Shown one piece after another: positions 52,617 to 61,147 of a DNA stretch of 64,000 nucleotides. Numbering within the stretch: position 1 is the stretch's first letter; each line of letters opens with the position of its first letter. The position numbers were made by a program, and so were the translations under genes. The notes below the pieces were generated by a model. That model made no database searches. It saw only the letters and a program-made list of their open reading frames with translations, and was not told the DNA's origin. The stretch is from DASWNP01 sp036399175 (GTDB taxonomy: Bacteria > Acidobacteriota > Blastocatellia > Pyrinomonadales > Pyrinomonadaceae), in the NCBI GenBank assembly GCA_036399175.1, contig DASWNP010000018.1, positions 18,309 to 82,308 of the forward strand, given 5' to 3'.

Positions 52617-54589
52617 TACTTGACGAGATAGTGTTGCATAACTTCGGTCTGTATCATGGCCGCCACACTGTGCAACTGACGCCGCCTTCACCCCAAAAAC
52701 CCGTGATTTTGATCGGTGGATTAAACGGGGGTGGGAAGACTACTTTTCTGGACGCGATACATACCGGCCTTTATGGGAAACGTGCCAGAACGTCAAATCG
52801 AGGCTCCCTAGGTTACGAGGAATACCTTCGGCGCTCCATCAATCGTAGGGTTGACCCTACCGAAGGCGCCGCCATAGAGGTGCAGTTCCGGCAGCGAGCT
52901 GAGGGCGTTGAACATACTTACAGGGTGCAGCGCTCTTGGTCTGCAAACTCACGGGGAGTGATCGAGCATGTTGAAGTATTGCGGGACGGGTCACTTGATC
53001 GGGTGCTGACGGACGGGTGGAACGAAGTCGTTGAGGAGTCCATCCCCGTGAGCATGTCACACCTCTTCTTCTTCGATGGGGAGAAGATAGAGGGGTTTGC
53101 CGACATTGAGAATTCTACTCAACTGTTATCTAAGGCGGTGTACTCGCTTTTGGGGTTAGATTTGGTTGACCGCCTTGCAAGCGATCTTGTTGTTTTGGAA
53201 AGTAGGCAGCGTGCCTCTATCAAGAATACGTTCGAGCGCCAGCAGCTTGAGGAAGCAGAGAAGGAGGTGCAGACCTTGGAGGCGCTCCGTGCCGGCTTGG
53301 TAGAACAGAGAGCCGCCAAGCAGAACGAACTGGATCGCCTCGAAAAGCGACTCAAGGATGCCGAGGCGCAGTACACGAATGAAGGCGGCCAGCTCTTTGA
53401 CAGCCGTCATAGTCTTCGCGAAGAGCGTCTGCAGCTTCAGGCGAGGCTGCAAAAAGTAGAAGATAGACTGAGGGACAATGCTGCCGGAGTAGCCCCCCTG
53501 TTGCTGGTTCCTGATCTTTTGAGCGCGGCCGCGGGGCAGGTCGAGCGTGAAGAGGTAGCGGATCAGGCGCGAGCATTTAACAAGATGCTCTCAGAGCGAG
53601 ATTCAAAGCTCTTGAAGAAGCTAAGCAGTCAAGCTGCGCCGAAAAAGATGCTTTCTCTGCTAAAGACCTATCTTACAGACGAGAGAGCGCGGCGGGCGGC
53701 AGCAACAAAGATTGACTCTTACCTGCACTTGGGCACAGATGGCCGGGAAAGCTTCCGTCGTCTAGACCATGCGCTGCTTGCAAGGACTTATGACGAAACT
53801 ATAAGCATGGTTCGAGAGGCCGAAGATATCCAATCTCAGCTACTCACTTTTGATCGCAAACTGGCAGGAGTTCCAGCCCCAGAGAAACTTCAGCCAATTA
53901 TCAAACAGTTGGAAGAGATCAGGGCCGCGATTCAGGAGGCGATGGTGAATCTGGCGGCGCTTGATATGGAGATCAAGCGCGTCACGCGAGAAAGAGATCA
54001 AAAGAAAAGCAGGTGGCTAGGGCAGGCCCAACGCGCTCTCGGAAAGCAGCTCGAACATAACGATGTACAGCGGGTTCTCTCGCACTCGAAGCGAGTCAAA
54101 CAAACTCTGCAAAGATTCCGTGTGGCGGTTGTGGAGCGGCACGTCAGCCGCATCGAAGGGCTGATACTGGAAAGCTTCAGGCAGCTACTGCGAAAGAAGT
54201 CCTTGATCTCCGCACTACACATAGACCCTCAGGAATTCTCCTTAGAATTGATCGGCGCTGACGGGCAGGCGATCTCACCCGATCGCCTGTCTGCGGGCGA
54301 ACGGCAGCTCCTCGCCGTATCAATGCTTTGGGGATTGGCGCGAGCCTCAGGCAGGCCGCTGCCAACTGTGATCGATACGCCGCTCGGTAGGCTTGACGCC
54401 ACTCACCGGATTAACTTAGTGGAACGGTATTTCCCTTATGCGAGCCACCAGGTCCTGCTCCTCTCAACCGATGAAGAGATTGATGAAGGGCACTATCAAA
54501 CACTAAAGCCTTCGATAGGTCACACTTACAAGCTTGAATATGACGATGTCAAGGGAGTAACGAGCGTCAAATCAGGTTATTTCTGGTAG
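52613..54589 (+). CDS. dndD: DNA phosphorothioation ATPase DndD
   Basis: A 658-residue SMC/RecF-like ATPase. Walker A GGLNGGGKTT (~33), the DndD motif LFFFDGEKIEGFAD, a long central coiled coil (~190-260, ~430-480), the ABC signature LSAGERQLLAV (~558) and Walker B VIDTPLGRLD (~588). It probably provides ATP-driven DNA conformational change for modification. Start is a GTG overlapping the dndC stop by 4 nt, with GAGGTGATGC upstream. Confidence 0.93.
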   Translation: MILDEIVLHNFGLYHGRHTVQLTPPSPQKPVILIGGLNGGGKTTFLDAIHTGLYGKRARTSNRGSLGYEEYLRRSINRRVDPTEGAAIEVQFRQRAEGVEHTYRVQRSWSANSRGVIEHVEVLRDGSLDRVLTDGWNEVVEESIPVSMSHLFFFDGEKIEGFADIENSTQLLSKAVYSLLGLDLVDRLASDLVVLESRQRASIKNTFERQQLEEAEKEVQTLEALRAGLVEQRAAKQNELDRLEKRLKDAEAQYTNEGGQLFDSRHSLREERLQLQARLQKVEDRLRDNAAGVAPLLLVPDLLSAAAGQVEREEVADQARAFNKMLSERDSKLLKKLSSQAAPKKMLSLLKTYLTDERARRAAATKIDSYLHLGTDGRESFRRLDHALLARTYDETISMVREAEDIQSQLLTFDRKLAGVPAPEKLQPIIKQLEEIRAAIQEAMVNLAALDMEIKRVTRERDQKKSRWLGQAQRALGKQLEHNDVQRVLSHSKRVKQTLQRFRVAVVERHVSRIEGLILESFRQLLRKKSLISALHIDPQEFSLELIGADGQAISPDRLSAGERQLLAVSMLWGLARASGRPLPTVIDTPLGRLDATHRINLVERYFPYASHQVLLLSTDEEIDEGHYQTLKPSIGHTYKLEYDDVKGVTSVKSGYFW

Positions 54590-54603
54590 GCGGTAATAGC
54601 TTC

Positions 54604-55005
54604 ATGGCCATAGAACACATTCGCGTCTCACAGCAGGCTAGGGATCAGCTCATCAGATTGAAGCGCTGGACAGGCATCGAGAACTGGAACGTCCTGTGTC
54701 GGTGGGCCTTCTGCATATCTCTGGCAGAACCTAGCGTACCACCGCCGACCAAGATTCCAGCCGACAGTTCTGTTGAGATGACGTGGAAGGTGTTCGGCGG
54801 CGCGCATCATGATATCTACTTAGCGCTGCTTAAAGAGCGATGCCACAAAGATGGACTCGGCACCAGCGACGATGTTATATCCGCGCAGTTTCGCCTACAC
54901 CTCCATCGTGGCATAGGTTACCTAGCCGCTCTAGTATCAGATAAGCAGATAAAGAGCATTACTGACCTTATTAAGCGCGTGCCTCAGCCAGCATTCCATC
55001 AATAA
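54604..55005 (+). CDS. dndE: DNA phosphorothioation protein DndE
   Basis: A 133-residue helical protein: IRVSQQARDQLIRLKRWTGI, NWNVLCRWAFCISLAEPS, and HLHRGIGYLAAL. These match DndE, which forms tetramers and binds nicked double-stranded DNA. It follows dndD by 14 nt and its stop overlaps the next ATG by one base (TAATG). Confidence 0.9.
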   Translation: MAIEHIRVSQQARDQLIRLKRWTGIENWNVLCRWAFCISLAEPSVPPPTKIPADSSVEMTWKVFGGAHHDIYLALLKERCHKDGLGTSDDVISAQFRLHLHRGIGYLAALVSDKQIKSITDLIKRVPQPAFHQ

Positions 55006-56468
55006 TGAGTTCCATCCAGATTGCCAGACACCGGACGGCGCTCACCCGACACGAGCTATCTCGCCCCCTGCGTTTAGCTATCAACGATGGACTACTCGAT
55101 TCGAGTAGCACGGCATTTGATTATGGGTGTGGGCGAGGTGGAGATGTACAGCACCTGCGGAGTCGTGGGATCGAATGTACGGGTTGGGATCCTAACTACT
55201 CACCTGACGAGAAATGCACTCCGGCCGACGTGGTCAACCTCGGGTACGTCATTAACGTCATAGAGAACCCTGACGAACGAGCCTCCGTCCTTAAGCAGGC
55301 TTGGTCCTTAGCACAAAAGGTACTGATCGTTTCAGCCCGCCTTTCGGCAGAGGCGAGAGAAAACAACTTCGCTTCGTTCGAAGATGGGTTTATAACTCGC
55401 CGGCTGACCTTCCAGAAATATTACGATCAACAAGAGCTGCGTAATTGGATAGACTCCGTTCTCGGCGAATCAAGCGTTGCAGCCGGCCCGGGAATATTTT
55501 ACGTCTTTCGTGATCAGAATATACGGCAGACATTTGTCGCCTCGAAATATAGACGCGCAATAGCAGCACCGCGGCTTCGCCGGGGTGACCTGATTTTCGA
55601 GCGCCACAAGACTCTATTCGAGCCCCTCATGACTTTTATAACTTCGCGGGGGCGATTGCCGATTGAATCAGAGCTAGACGCTGCTTGCGACATTGTTAAA
55701 GAGATCGGCAGCCTCAAACACGCTTTTAAGATAATTCGCGGCGTTACCGGGGAACAACAATGGGAAGAGATTCGTGAAGCGCGCTCCCAAGACTTACTCA
55801 TCTATTTGGCTCTCTCCAGATTCGGCGGTCGCCCCCGCTTCTCACAACTCTCATGTGATCTGCAACTGGATCTGCGAGCCTTCTTCTCTACTTATACTCG
55901 AGCTTGTGAATTAGCCGATAACCTGCTTTTTTCAGCGGGTGATCCAAACACAATCAGTAACTCGTGCCGTGAGTCGAGTGTCGGGAAACTTACACCGGGA
56001 TCTCTTTATGTTCATGTGAGCGCCATCCCGTTTCTCTCGCCGACGCTACGCATTTATGAGGGGTGCGCCCGGGCCTACATAGGTGCAGTTGAAGGAGCAA
56101 ATATTGTTAAGCTCAACCACCGCTGGCCGCAGGTTTCCTACCTTGCCTATCCTGAGTTCGAGCGTGACCCCCACCCGGTTCTGTTTGCTTCCTTAGTTGT
56201 GCCACTCCAAACATTTCACATTCAGTACCGCGAGTACGCGCAGTCAGCCAACCCGCCGATCCTTCACCGAAAAGAGACGTTTCTGCCACCTAATCATCCG
56301 ATGCGGCAGAGGTTTGAGCGTCTGACTAGGCAGGAAGAAAAATACGGGCTTTATGAAGATACTCACACGATTGGCACTAAGGATGGTTGGGAAGCAGCCC
56401 TTTCCAAACGTGGTTTGAGCCTGTCGGGGCACAGAGTAGTGAGGCGAAAATCACCAATTAACCACTAG
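55005..56468 (+). CDS. Dnd-associated putative DNA methyltransferase
   Basis: A 487-residue protein of the phosphorothioation-associated putative methyltransferase family. An N-terminal Rossmann fold has the SAM motif FDYGCGRGGDVQHL (~40) and GWDPNYSP, then NLGYVINVIENPDERASVL, diagnostic for the family. The C-terminal ~250 residues form an unrecognised helical domain. It is found next to dnd genes in other bacteria; whether it methylates DNA or the phosphorothioate itself is unknown. Coupled to dndE by a 1-nt overlap. Confidence 0.85.
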   Translation: MSSIQIARHRTALTRHELSRPLRLAINDGLLDSSSTAFDYGCGRGGDVQHLRSRGIECTGWDPNYSPDEKCTPADVVNLGYVINVIENPDERASVLKQAWSLAQKVLIVSARLSAEARENNFASFEDGFITRRLTFQKYYDQQELRNWIDSVLGESSVAAGPGIFYVFRDQNIRQTFVASKYRRAIAAPRLRRGDLIFERHKTLFEPLMTFITSRGRLPIESELDAACDIVKEIGSLKHAFKIIRGVTGEQQWEEIREARSQDLLIYLALSRFGGRPRFSQLSCDLQLDLRAFFSTYTRACELADNLLFSAGDPNTISNSCRESSVGKLTPGSLYVHVSAIPFLSPTLRIYEGCARAYIGAVEGANIVKLNHRWPQVSYLAYPEFERDPHPVLFASLVVPLQTFHIQYREYAQSANPPILHRKETFLPPNHPMRQRFERLTRQEEKYGLYEDTHTIGTKDGWEAALSKRGLSLSGHRVVRRKSPINH

Positions 56469-56539
56469 TAGAATGAAATCATCAGCCAAAATAGGTAAGA
56501 CCGCCAATATTGAATAGACCGGATCGCAGAGCTGCCAGA

Positions 56540-56953
56540 TCAGAGTTGTGCAGAGTCTGACAGGATTTTTTGGATGTCATTCTGTATCTGTAACCCGCTC
56601 TTGCCGCTCCATCTTTCCTTCAGGGCCGGGAGACCGACTTCTGCATATTTCGTCACAAGATCAACGACACTAGCGCTATCTGCCAGCTCCACCCCGTTAC
56701 GCCTCGCCAGCACGGCCGCAGCCGCTTCCAAAGCTAAACGAACTTTGTCGTCGAGCGTGTCAACCTCGGTGAGGTCAGAACGCCCCGTCAAGGAGACTGC
56801 CGAAATATCCATCCCCTGATTCATTGCGAATGCAGCCGCGAAGGCATAAGCGTCCACGGCGCGACTAAATACCGATTGCTTTTTTAAGTGGTCAAGATAG
56901 CCCTTAGCTTCGCTCGTCGGCCTTATCATCGCGTTTGTTTTCATCTGCTTCAT
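56540..56953 (-). CDS. Small helical protein, DndE-like (last gene of second Dnd-like operon)
   Basis: A 137-residue helical protein. Its start, MIRPTSEAKGYLDHLKKQ followed by AYAFAAAFAMNQGMD, lines up with the DndE start (IRVSQQARDQLIRLKRW ... CRWAFCISLA) in position and pattern, so it may be a distant DndE homologue; this is a by-eye alignment, not certain. Residues 70-137 are further amphipathic helices (DKVRLALEAAAAVLARRNG, ALKERWSGKSGLQIQNDIQ). It overlaps the ATPase gene upstream by 4 nt, so it belongs to that operon. Confidence 0.65.
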   Translation of the reverse strand: MKQMKTNAMIRPTSEAKGYLDHLKKQSVFSRAVDAYAFAAAFAMNQGMDISAVSLTGRSDLTEVDTLDDKVRLALEAAAAVLARRNGVELADSASVVDLVTKYAEVGLPALKERWSGKSGLQIQNDIQKILSDSAQL

Positions 56954-58878
56954 CCGATCACCTCTACTGTTGATGCATCTTCCGTCGCGCCGAGCCGCCT
57001 TATCTTGAGGATTTCGGCAACGTGCGGGCGTACTTCTCGTAAGAGATTGTCAGGCAGATCCCGATCCGTTGCTAAGACTAAAACCTGAGAGGGCAGTTCA
57101 GGTAGGGAGCGCACCAAATTCCTTTGGTGGTCCGTGTCTAAGTGGCCGAAAGGGGTATCCATGACGAACGGGGCGGCCGTGCCGGAGGCGAGGTTGAGTC
57201 CGGCTATGAAAGCGAATGCTAAGGCTTCCCTTTCACCAGCGCTCAATGTTTCTGGGTCGAGGGCGTCGCCGGCGACATTCATTATCCGGAGCGAGTAGTC
57301 TGAACCTATCACTACTCCGACGTACTCGTCAGGCTTGTTGGTCACTCGTCGGTGAACCGCAGACGTATGCCTTTCAATGGTTTCTTTCCGCTCACTAACA
57401 CGCCATTCGATTAGTTCCTTTGCAGCAAGGAAGAGACCTCGGACGACTCTTACTTGTTCGACCAGCTCAGCCATTCCTTCTTGTTGGCTAGCACTCCGTT
57501 CACGCTCTCTACGTAAGTTATCGTCCTCCTGCTTGAGCCTTCCGAGAGCTTCATTGAAACGCTTGATCGCTTCTTCTTTTTCTTTAATTGCTGCTTCAGC
57601 CTCCCCGACCTTTTTCCATATTTCCTTTTCTCTATCGACTGAGATGTCGCCAGTCTCTTGCCGCAGCCTATCTCTAGCCTGTTTCAATTCTTCCAACTCA
57701 TCAGTGATGCGATCTCTGCGCAACATGAGGCTATCAAAGTCAGGTCTTTGGTACCGGGAGAGGCTATCCACGTCTGCCCGCACCGTATCTTGAAGGATAG
57801 ATTCCTTTCCCACATTTTCATCCACGTTTAAGCGACCAAGTTCTTTTTGAATATGCGCTTTGGCCTCATCATCCATGAGTCGCCCACAGATACAGCTCTC
57901 CCCTTCCAGAAGAGCCTTCAACTGAAGGTACGATCCAGCACGCCGTGATGCGGTGATAGAGGCTCGTTGCAGGTCACTTGACACTTCACGAATAAAGCCT
58001 AATAACAGTGGTATCGCAGCCTGCTGTAGGCCTGCCTCAATCTGAACCTCAATCTCATTTAGTGAATCGCTCGTGCGGGCTATCTCTCGATCAAGGCGAC
58101 TAATTTCGTCAATTTTGGTACGCAATACTTCTAGCTGGCCGGCCTCCACCTCTATTGAATCTTTTATTGAAATGGCAGCGCCGAGCTGCTCTTTAGCAAT
58201 CGCGAGTTGATCCTCCAGCGTTGCGATCTCCTCGCCCTTTTCATCCAAACTGGCGTTGATCCTTGTTAACTCTTCATTAGACAACGACGCTTCGCTCATT
58301 CTGTCATCAAGCATTCCCATAGCGCGCTCGGCGTCATCCCGCAGGTTGCGCAGCTCAGGAATACCTAACACACGTTCAATTGAATCGCGAGTCTCGTCTT
58401 TCTGCACCCGCTGTGCGTATCTCTTGATTTCCACCCCGTCAAAGAAGAAAAACTCCCTACATGATCTTGGCAGCAGCTCCTCGATACGCTCACGAACATC
58501 TGCTTGATTTACGCCATCTATGTTCACAGTCGGTTCTTCGAGGCTGACAGTGACCGCGGTGCCTCTTGGGTTTCTTTGTGCAACGCGACTGACGTTATAA
58601 ATCTTTCCATTGGAGTCAAACGTCAGATGGACTGAAAGGCGAGTGCGGGGGTCATTCCGAACGGCCACGCGATTAAAGCGAGTCGCCAGTTCGGCATTAC
58701 TAACGGCGTCCGTGCCATAGAGGCACCATTGTATCGCCTCCAGTAAAGAGGTTTTACCGAAGCCGTTCTGACCGAACACTATCCAGATATTCCTATCCTC
58801 GACGTTCTCAAACCGGATAGTTTCGTCCCGATAGCATTTCCAGTTGCGCAACCTAATCATCTGTATTTTCAGGGTCAT
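56950..58878 (-). CDS. DndD-like SMC/RecF-type ATPase (second Dnd-like operon)
   Basis: A 642-residue ATPase related to DndD. Walker A GQNGFGKTS (~36), the motif EFFFFDGVEIKRYAQ equivalent to FFFDGEKIEGFAD of DndD, a central coiled coil with a CxC hook (ESCICGRLMDDEAK, ~330), a signature LSAGEREALAF (~545) and Walker B VMDTPFGHLD. It is thus a complete ATPase, not a remnant. The ATG at 58878 gives MTLKIQMIRLRNWKC; a second ATG at 58,860 is possible. It overlaps the 69-residue gene upstream by 26 nt. Confidence 0.85.
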   Translation of the reverse strand: MTLKIQMIRLRNWKCYRDETIRFENVEDRNIWIVFGQNGFGKTSLLEAIQWCLYGTDAVSNAELATRFNRVAVRNDPRTRLSVHLTFDSNGKIYNVSRVAQRNPRGTAVTVSLEEPTVNIDGVNQADVRERIEELLPRSCREFFFFDGVEIKRYAQRVQKDETRDSIERVLGIPELRNLRDDAERAMGMLDDRMSEASLSNEELTRINASLDEKGEEIATLEDQLAIAKEQLGAAISIKDSIEVEAGQLEVLRTKIDEISRLDREIARTSDSLNEIEVQIEAGLQQAAIPLLLGFIREVSSDLQRASITASRRAGSYLQLKALLEGESCICGRLMDDEAKAHIQKELGRLNVDENVGKESILQDTVRADVDSLSRYQRPDFDSLMLRRDRITDELEELKQARDRLRQETGDISVDREKEIWKKVGEAEAAIKEKEEAIKRFNEALGRLKQEDDNLRRERERSASQQEGMAELVEQVRVVRGLFLAAKELIEWRVSERKETIERHTSAVHRRVTNKPDEYVGVVIGSDYSLRIMNVAGDALDPETLSAGEREALAFAFIAGLNLASGTAAPFVMDTPFGHLDTDHQRNLVRSLPELPSQVLVLATDRDLPDNLLREVRPHVAEILKIRRLGATEDASTVEVIG

Positions 58879-59062
58879 GGGTAGGAGTCTCCGCTGCCGT
58901 AGGTGGGGTAGACGTGGAGAAGCGTTCAACCAATTCAACGAGAACAGGAGCCAGCCGGCGATTCTTAAGGATTACTTTCTCCCGCTCAACCTGAATCGCT
59001 TCGTGTAACAACTGTTCAGGGATTGCGTACCTCGCTGCAAGCTCTTTTATTTTTTCATCCAT
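58853..59062 (-). CDS. Small 69-residue protein in second Dnd-like operon
   Basis: A 69-residue protein: a helical start (MDEKIKELAARYAIPEQLLHEAI ..., read in short parts) resembling a small helix-turn-helix or dimerisation module, a middle helix VLVELVERFS and a Thr/Pro/Glu-rich tail. GGGAG lies 8 nt before the ATG. The gene is packed between helicase (12-nt gap) and ATPase (26-nt overlap), which supports a real gene. Function unknown; perhaps an adaptor between the two. Confidence 0.65.
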   Translation of the reverse strand: MDEKIKELAARYAIPEQLLHEAIQVEREKVILKNRRLAPVLVELVERFSTSTPPTAAETPTHDPENTDD

Positions 59063-59074
59063 CGAATGCTCCCG

Positions 59075-61144
59075 TTAAAAGAGGTCAGAAGGGGTGACGC
59101 CGTATGGGGCGAGCTTCTGGGACAAGTCGCGGAGCAGCGTCATCCGGTTCCTAGCAACCCGCGCAAGCCGGACGACCCTATTTATCTCAGAGCCGATAAG
59201 ATCAACTGCTGCCTCGGACGGCGGGGGGACGACTAACACGTCAATAATTGTTGCAGCCCTCTTTTTAGGCGCGCTCCTCAGCACCCGCCCTCGCCGTTGG
59301 ATGAACTGCCGCTCAGAAGCATCGCTAGCCAATACGACCGCAAGTTCGGTGGACGGGATGTCCACTCCTTCGTCTAGGCACTTCACGGCGACGAGCGCAC
59401 TAAGTTCCCCGGCTGCAAAGGCGGCGAGCAGGCGACCGCGATCAGCATCATCAGAAGAGTAGCGGGCTACGTGGTAACCTTGGCGCGACAGTATCCTACT
59501 TGCCTCTGTTGCCTGGGTAATATCCGAACAATAAACCATCCCCTTGTGGGGCGGGTGCTCGCGTGTAATGCTATCGAGAAGCGCGAGCTTGGATTCGGCA
59601 GATTTAACAATATGAGCGCGCTTGATGGCAAGAAAATCGAGGCTGAACGAACGTGAAGGGGCGTCTTCTTTGCCACTTCCCAGCAGGAATCCCATTCTGG
59701 CCGTCAGCTTCCTATACTCTTCATATTCTTCTTCAGTTAAATCGGCCATGTAAATGAAGTAGTCATATTCACAGAGAATGCCTGTGGCGATGGCCTGCTC
59801 CAGCGTGAACTCGTAGACGATCCCGTCAAAATACTGAAGAACAATGTCTGTTCCCTCTTCATCGTGCGGTCGCAAAGGAGTGGCCGACAGCCCCAACCGA
59901 TAAGTAAAGTCGCCTCTCAGAACACGCTGGTACCCACTTGCCCCCGCAGAATGAACCTCATCAGCAATCAACAGAGAGGAGTGGGGCAGACCTCCGGCCT
60001 CGTTAAAAAGGTTCAGCGTCCTTTGCTTGGAAAGCTCGCTGTAATTGCCAACAACGATAGTAGGGCGCCGATCCACAGGGATGAGGCGACTGTTATGTAA
60101 CCGTAATTTTCTAAAAAGCGCGTCAGTCCATGACACCGCAGGGCCGGCCGCAATGATCGGTTGTTGATATGTTGTTTTATCTTCTATCTCTCGAACCCAT
60201 TGGTGGACAAGCTCATTCGTCGGGACGGAAATAAGCAGGAATTCTAAATCCTCCAATGATAAAGCACAGGCTAAGGCCGCAACGGTCTTGCCTGACCCTG
60301 TTGCCATGGCGAGAATCCCACGGCCATTCGCATCCTTCCACGCGTTCAATGCCTCTAATTGGCGAGGCTTCAGTTCAATTTTAAGAAACGGACTGTTATA
60401 GATCTGAACGTCAGATCTATAGTCGGGACTATCAGGCGTTCTTTGTTCCTCGGGATCTCTGCCGGGCCTTGTCGCGGGCTTATATTTCAAAAGCTCCCGG
60501 CGCGCGGCCTCCGGGAAATCGTAGACACGTAGACTTGGGGTGAGATCGTTCCACAGTTGTTGAAAGTCATCTACTCTAGGTTGAATACGGCCTTCATCCG
60601 CTTCGACCCAAGATCGGAAAACATCAACGGACTCAAAGTTGGAAACAAAACCGCCGGTAGATTCATTAGACGATCCAGAAAAAACAACTCTATCCCCATA
60701 CTCGTCCGTGAATATCCCAACCTTCTCATGGTAAATGCCGAACCCGCCGCGAGTCTCTACGATGGCAATTTTGATGTCCAGCATGCCTTCGGCAATGAGC
60801 CACGCCAAGAATCCGAGGCGCTGGCGTACGGGGTCAGGCATCTCCACGTCCCTGATCGCACGGACCAAGGACTCTTCGATAACCTCTTCTCTCTTCCTAT
60901 ACCCTTGTTGTATTGCGGCTATATCGTCCTTGGAGAGATCAGGGGACGCGACTAGCCTGACCGTCCCTCCGCGTTTGATAAATACGTTGAGACCTCTCGC
61001 CGCAGCGCTCAGCGAACTGCTGTTGAAGAAGCCGACTGCGCGACTATAGTGGATGGACTCTGACAGGCAGGGGATGTAGAAGTCGTTTAGGAGGTTATTT
61101 TTGTCGCTCCGGTAGTAATATCTTAAACTAAGATTTCTCAGCAT
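59075..61144 (-). CDS. PLD-nuclease-DEAD/DEAH helicase fusion (second Dnd-like operon)
   Basis: A 689-residue protein. Residues ~20-190 are a phospholipase-D-like nuclease domain with a single HKD motif, HEKVGIFTDEYGD (~138) and GSSNESTGG (~158). A superfamily 2 helicase core follows: Walker A ATGSGKT (~280), DEVH box (ADEVHSAG, ~393), GLSATPLR, and motif VI QRRGRVLR (~615). Such PLD-helicase fusions occur in defence loci and in some R-M systems. Three nt separate it from the PP-loop gene upstream. It could cut or unwind DNA that lacks or bears the cognate modification (inference). Confidence 0.85.
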   Translation of the reverse strand: MLRNLSLRYYYRSDKNNLLNDFYIPCLSESIHYSRAVGFFNSSSLSAAARGLNVFIKRGGTVRLVASPDLSKDDIAAIQQGYRKREEVIEESLVRAIRDVEMPDPVRQRLGFLAWLIAEGMLDIKIAIVETRGGFGIYHEKVGIFTDEYGDRVVFSGSSNESTGGFVSNFESVDVFRSWVEADEGRIQPRVDDFQQLWNDLTPSLRVYDFPEAARRELLKYKPATRPGRDPEEQRTPDSPDYRSDVQIYNSPFLKIELKPRQLEALNAWKDANGRGILAMATGSGKTVAALACALSLEDLEFLLISVPTNELVHQWVREIEDKTTYQQPIIAAGPAVSWTDALFRKLRLHNSRLIPVDRRPTIVVGNYSELSKQRTLNLFNEAGGLPHSSLLIADEVHSAGASGYQRVLRGDFTYRLGLSATPLRPHDEEGTDIVLQYFDGIVYEFTLEQAIATGILCEYDYFIYMADLTEEEYEEYRKLTARMGFLLGSGKEDAPSRSFSLDFLAIKRAHIVKSAESKLALLDSITREHPPHKGMVYCSDITQATEASRILSRQGYHVARYSSDDADRGRLLAAFAAGELSALVAVKCLDEGVDIPSTELAVVLASDASERQFIQRRGRVLRSAPKKRAATIIDVLVVPPPSEAAVDLIGSEINRVVRLARVARNRMTLLRDLSQKLAPYGVTPSDLF

Positions 61145-61147
61145 AAA

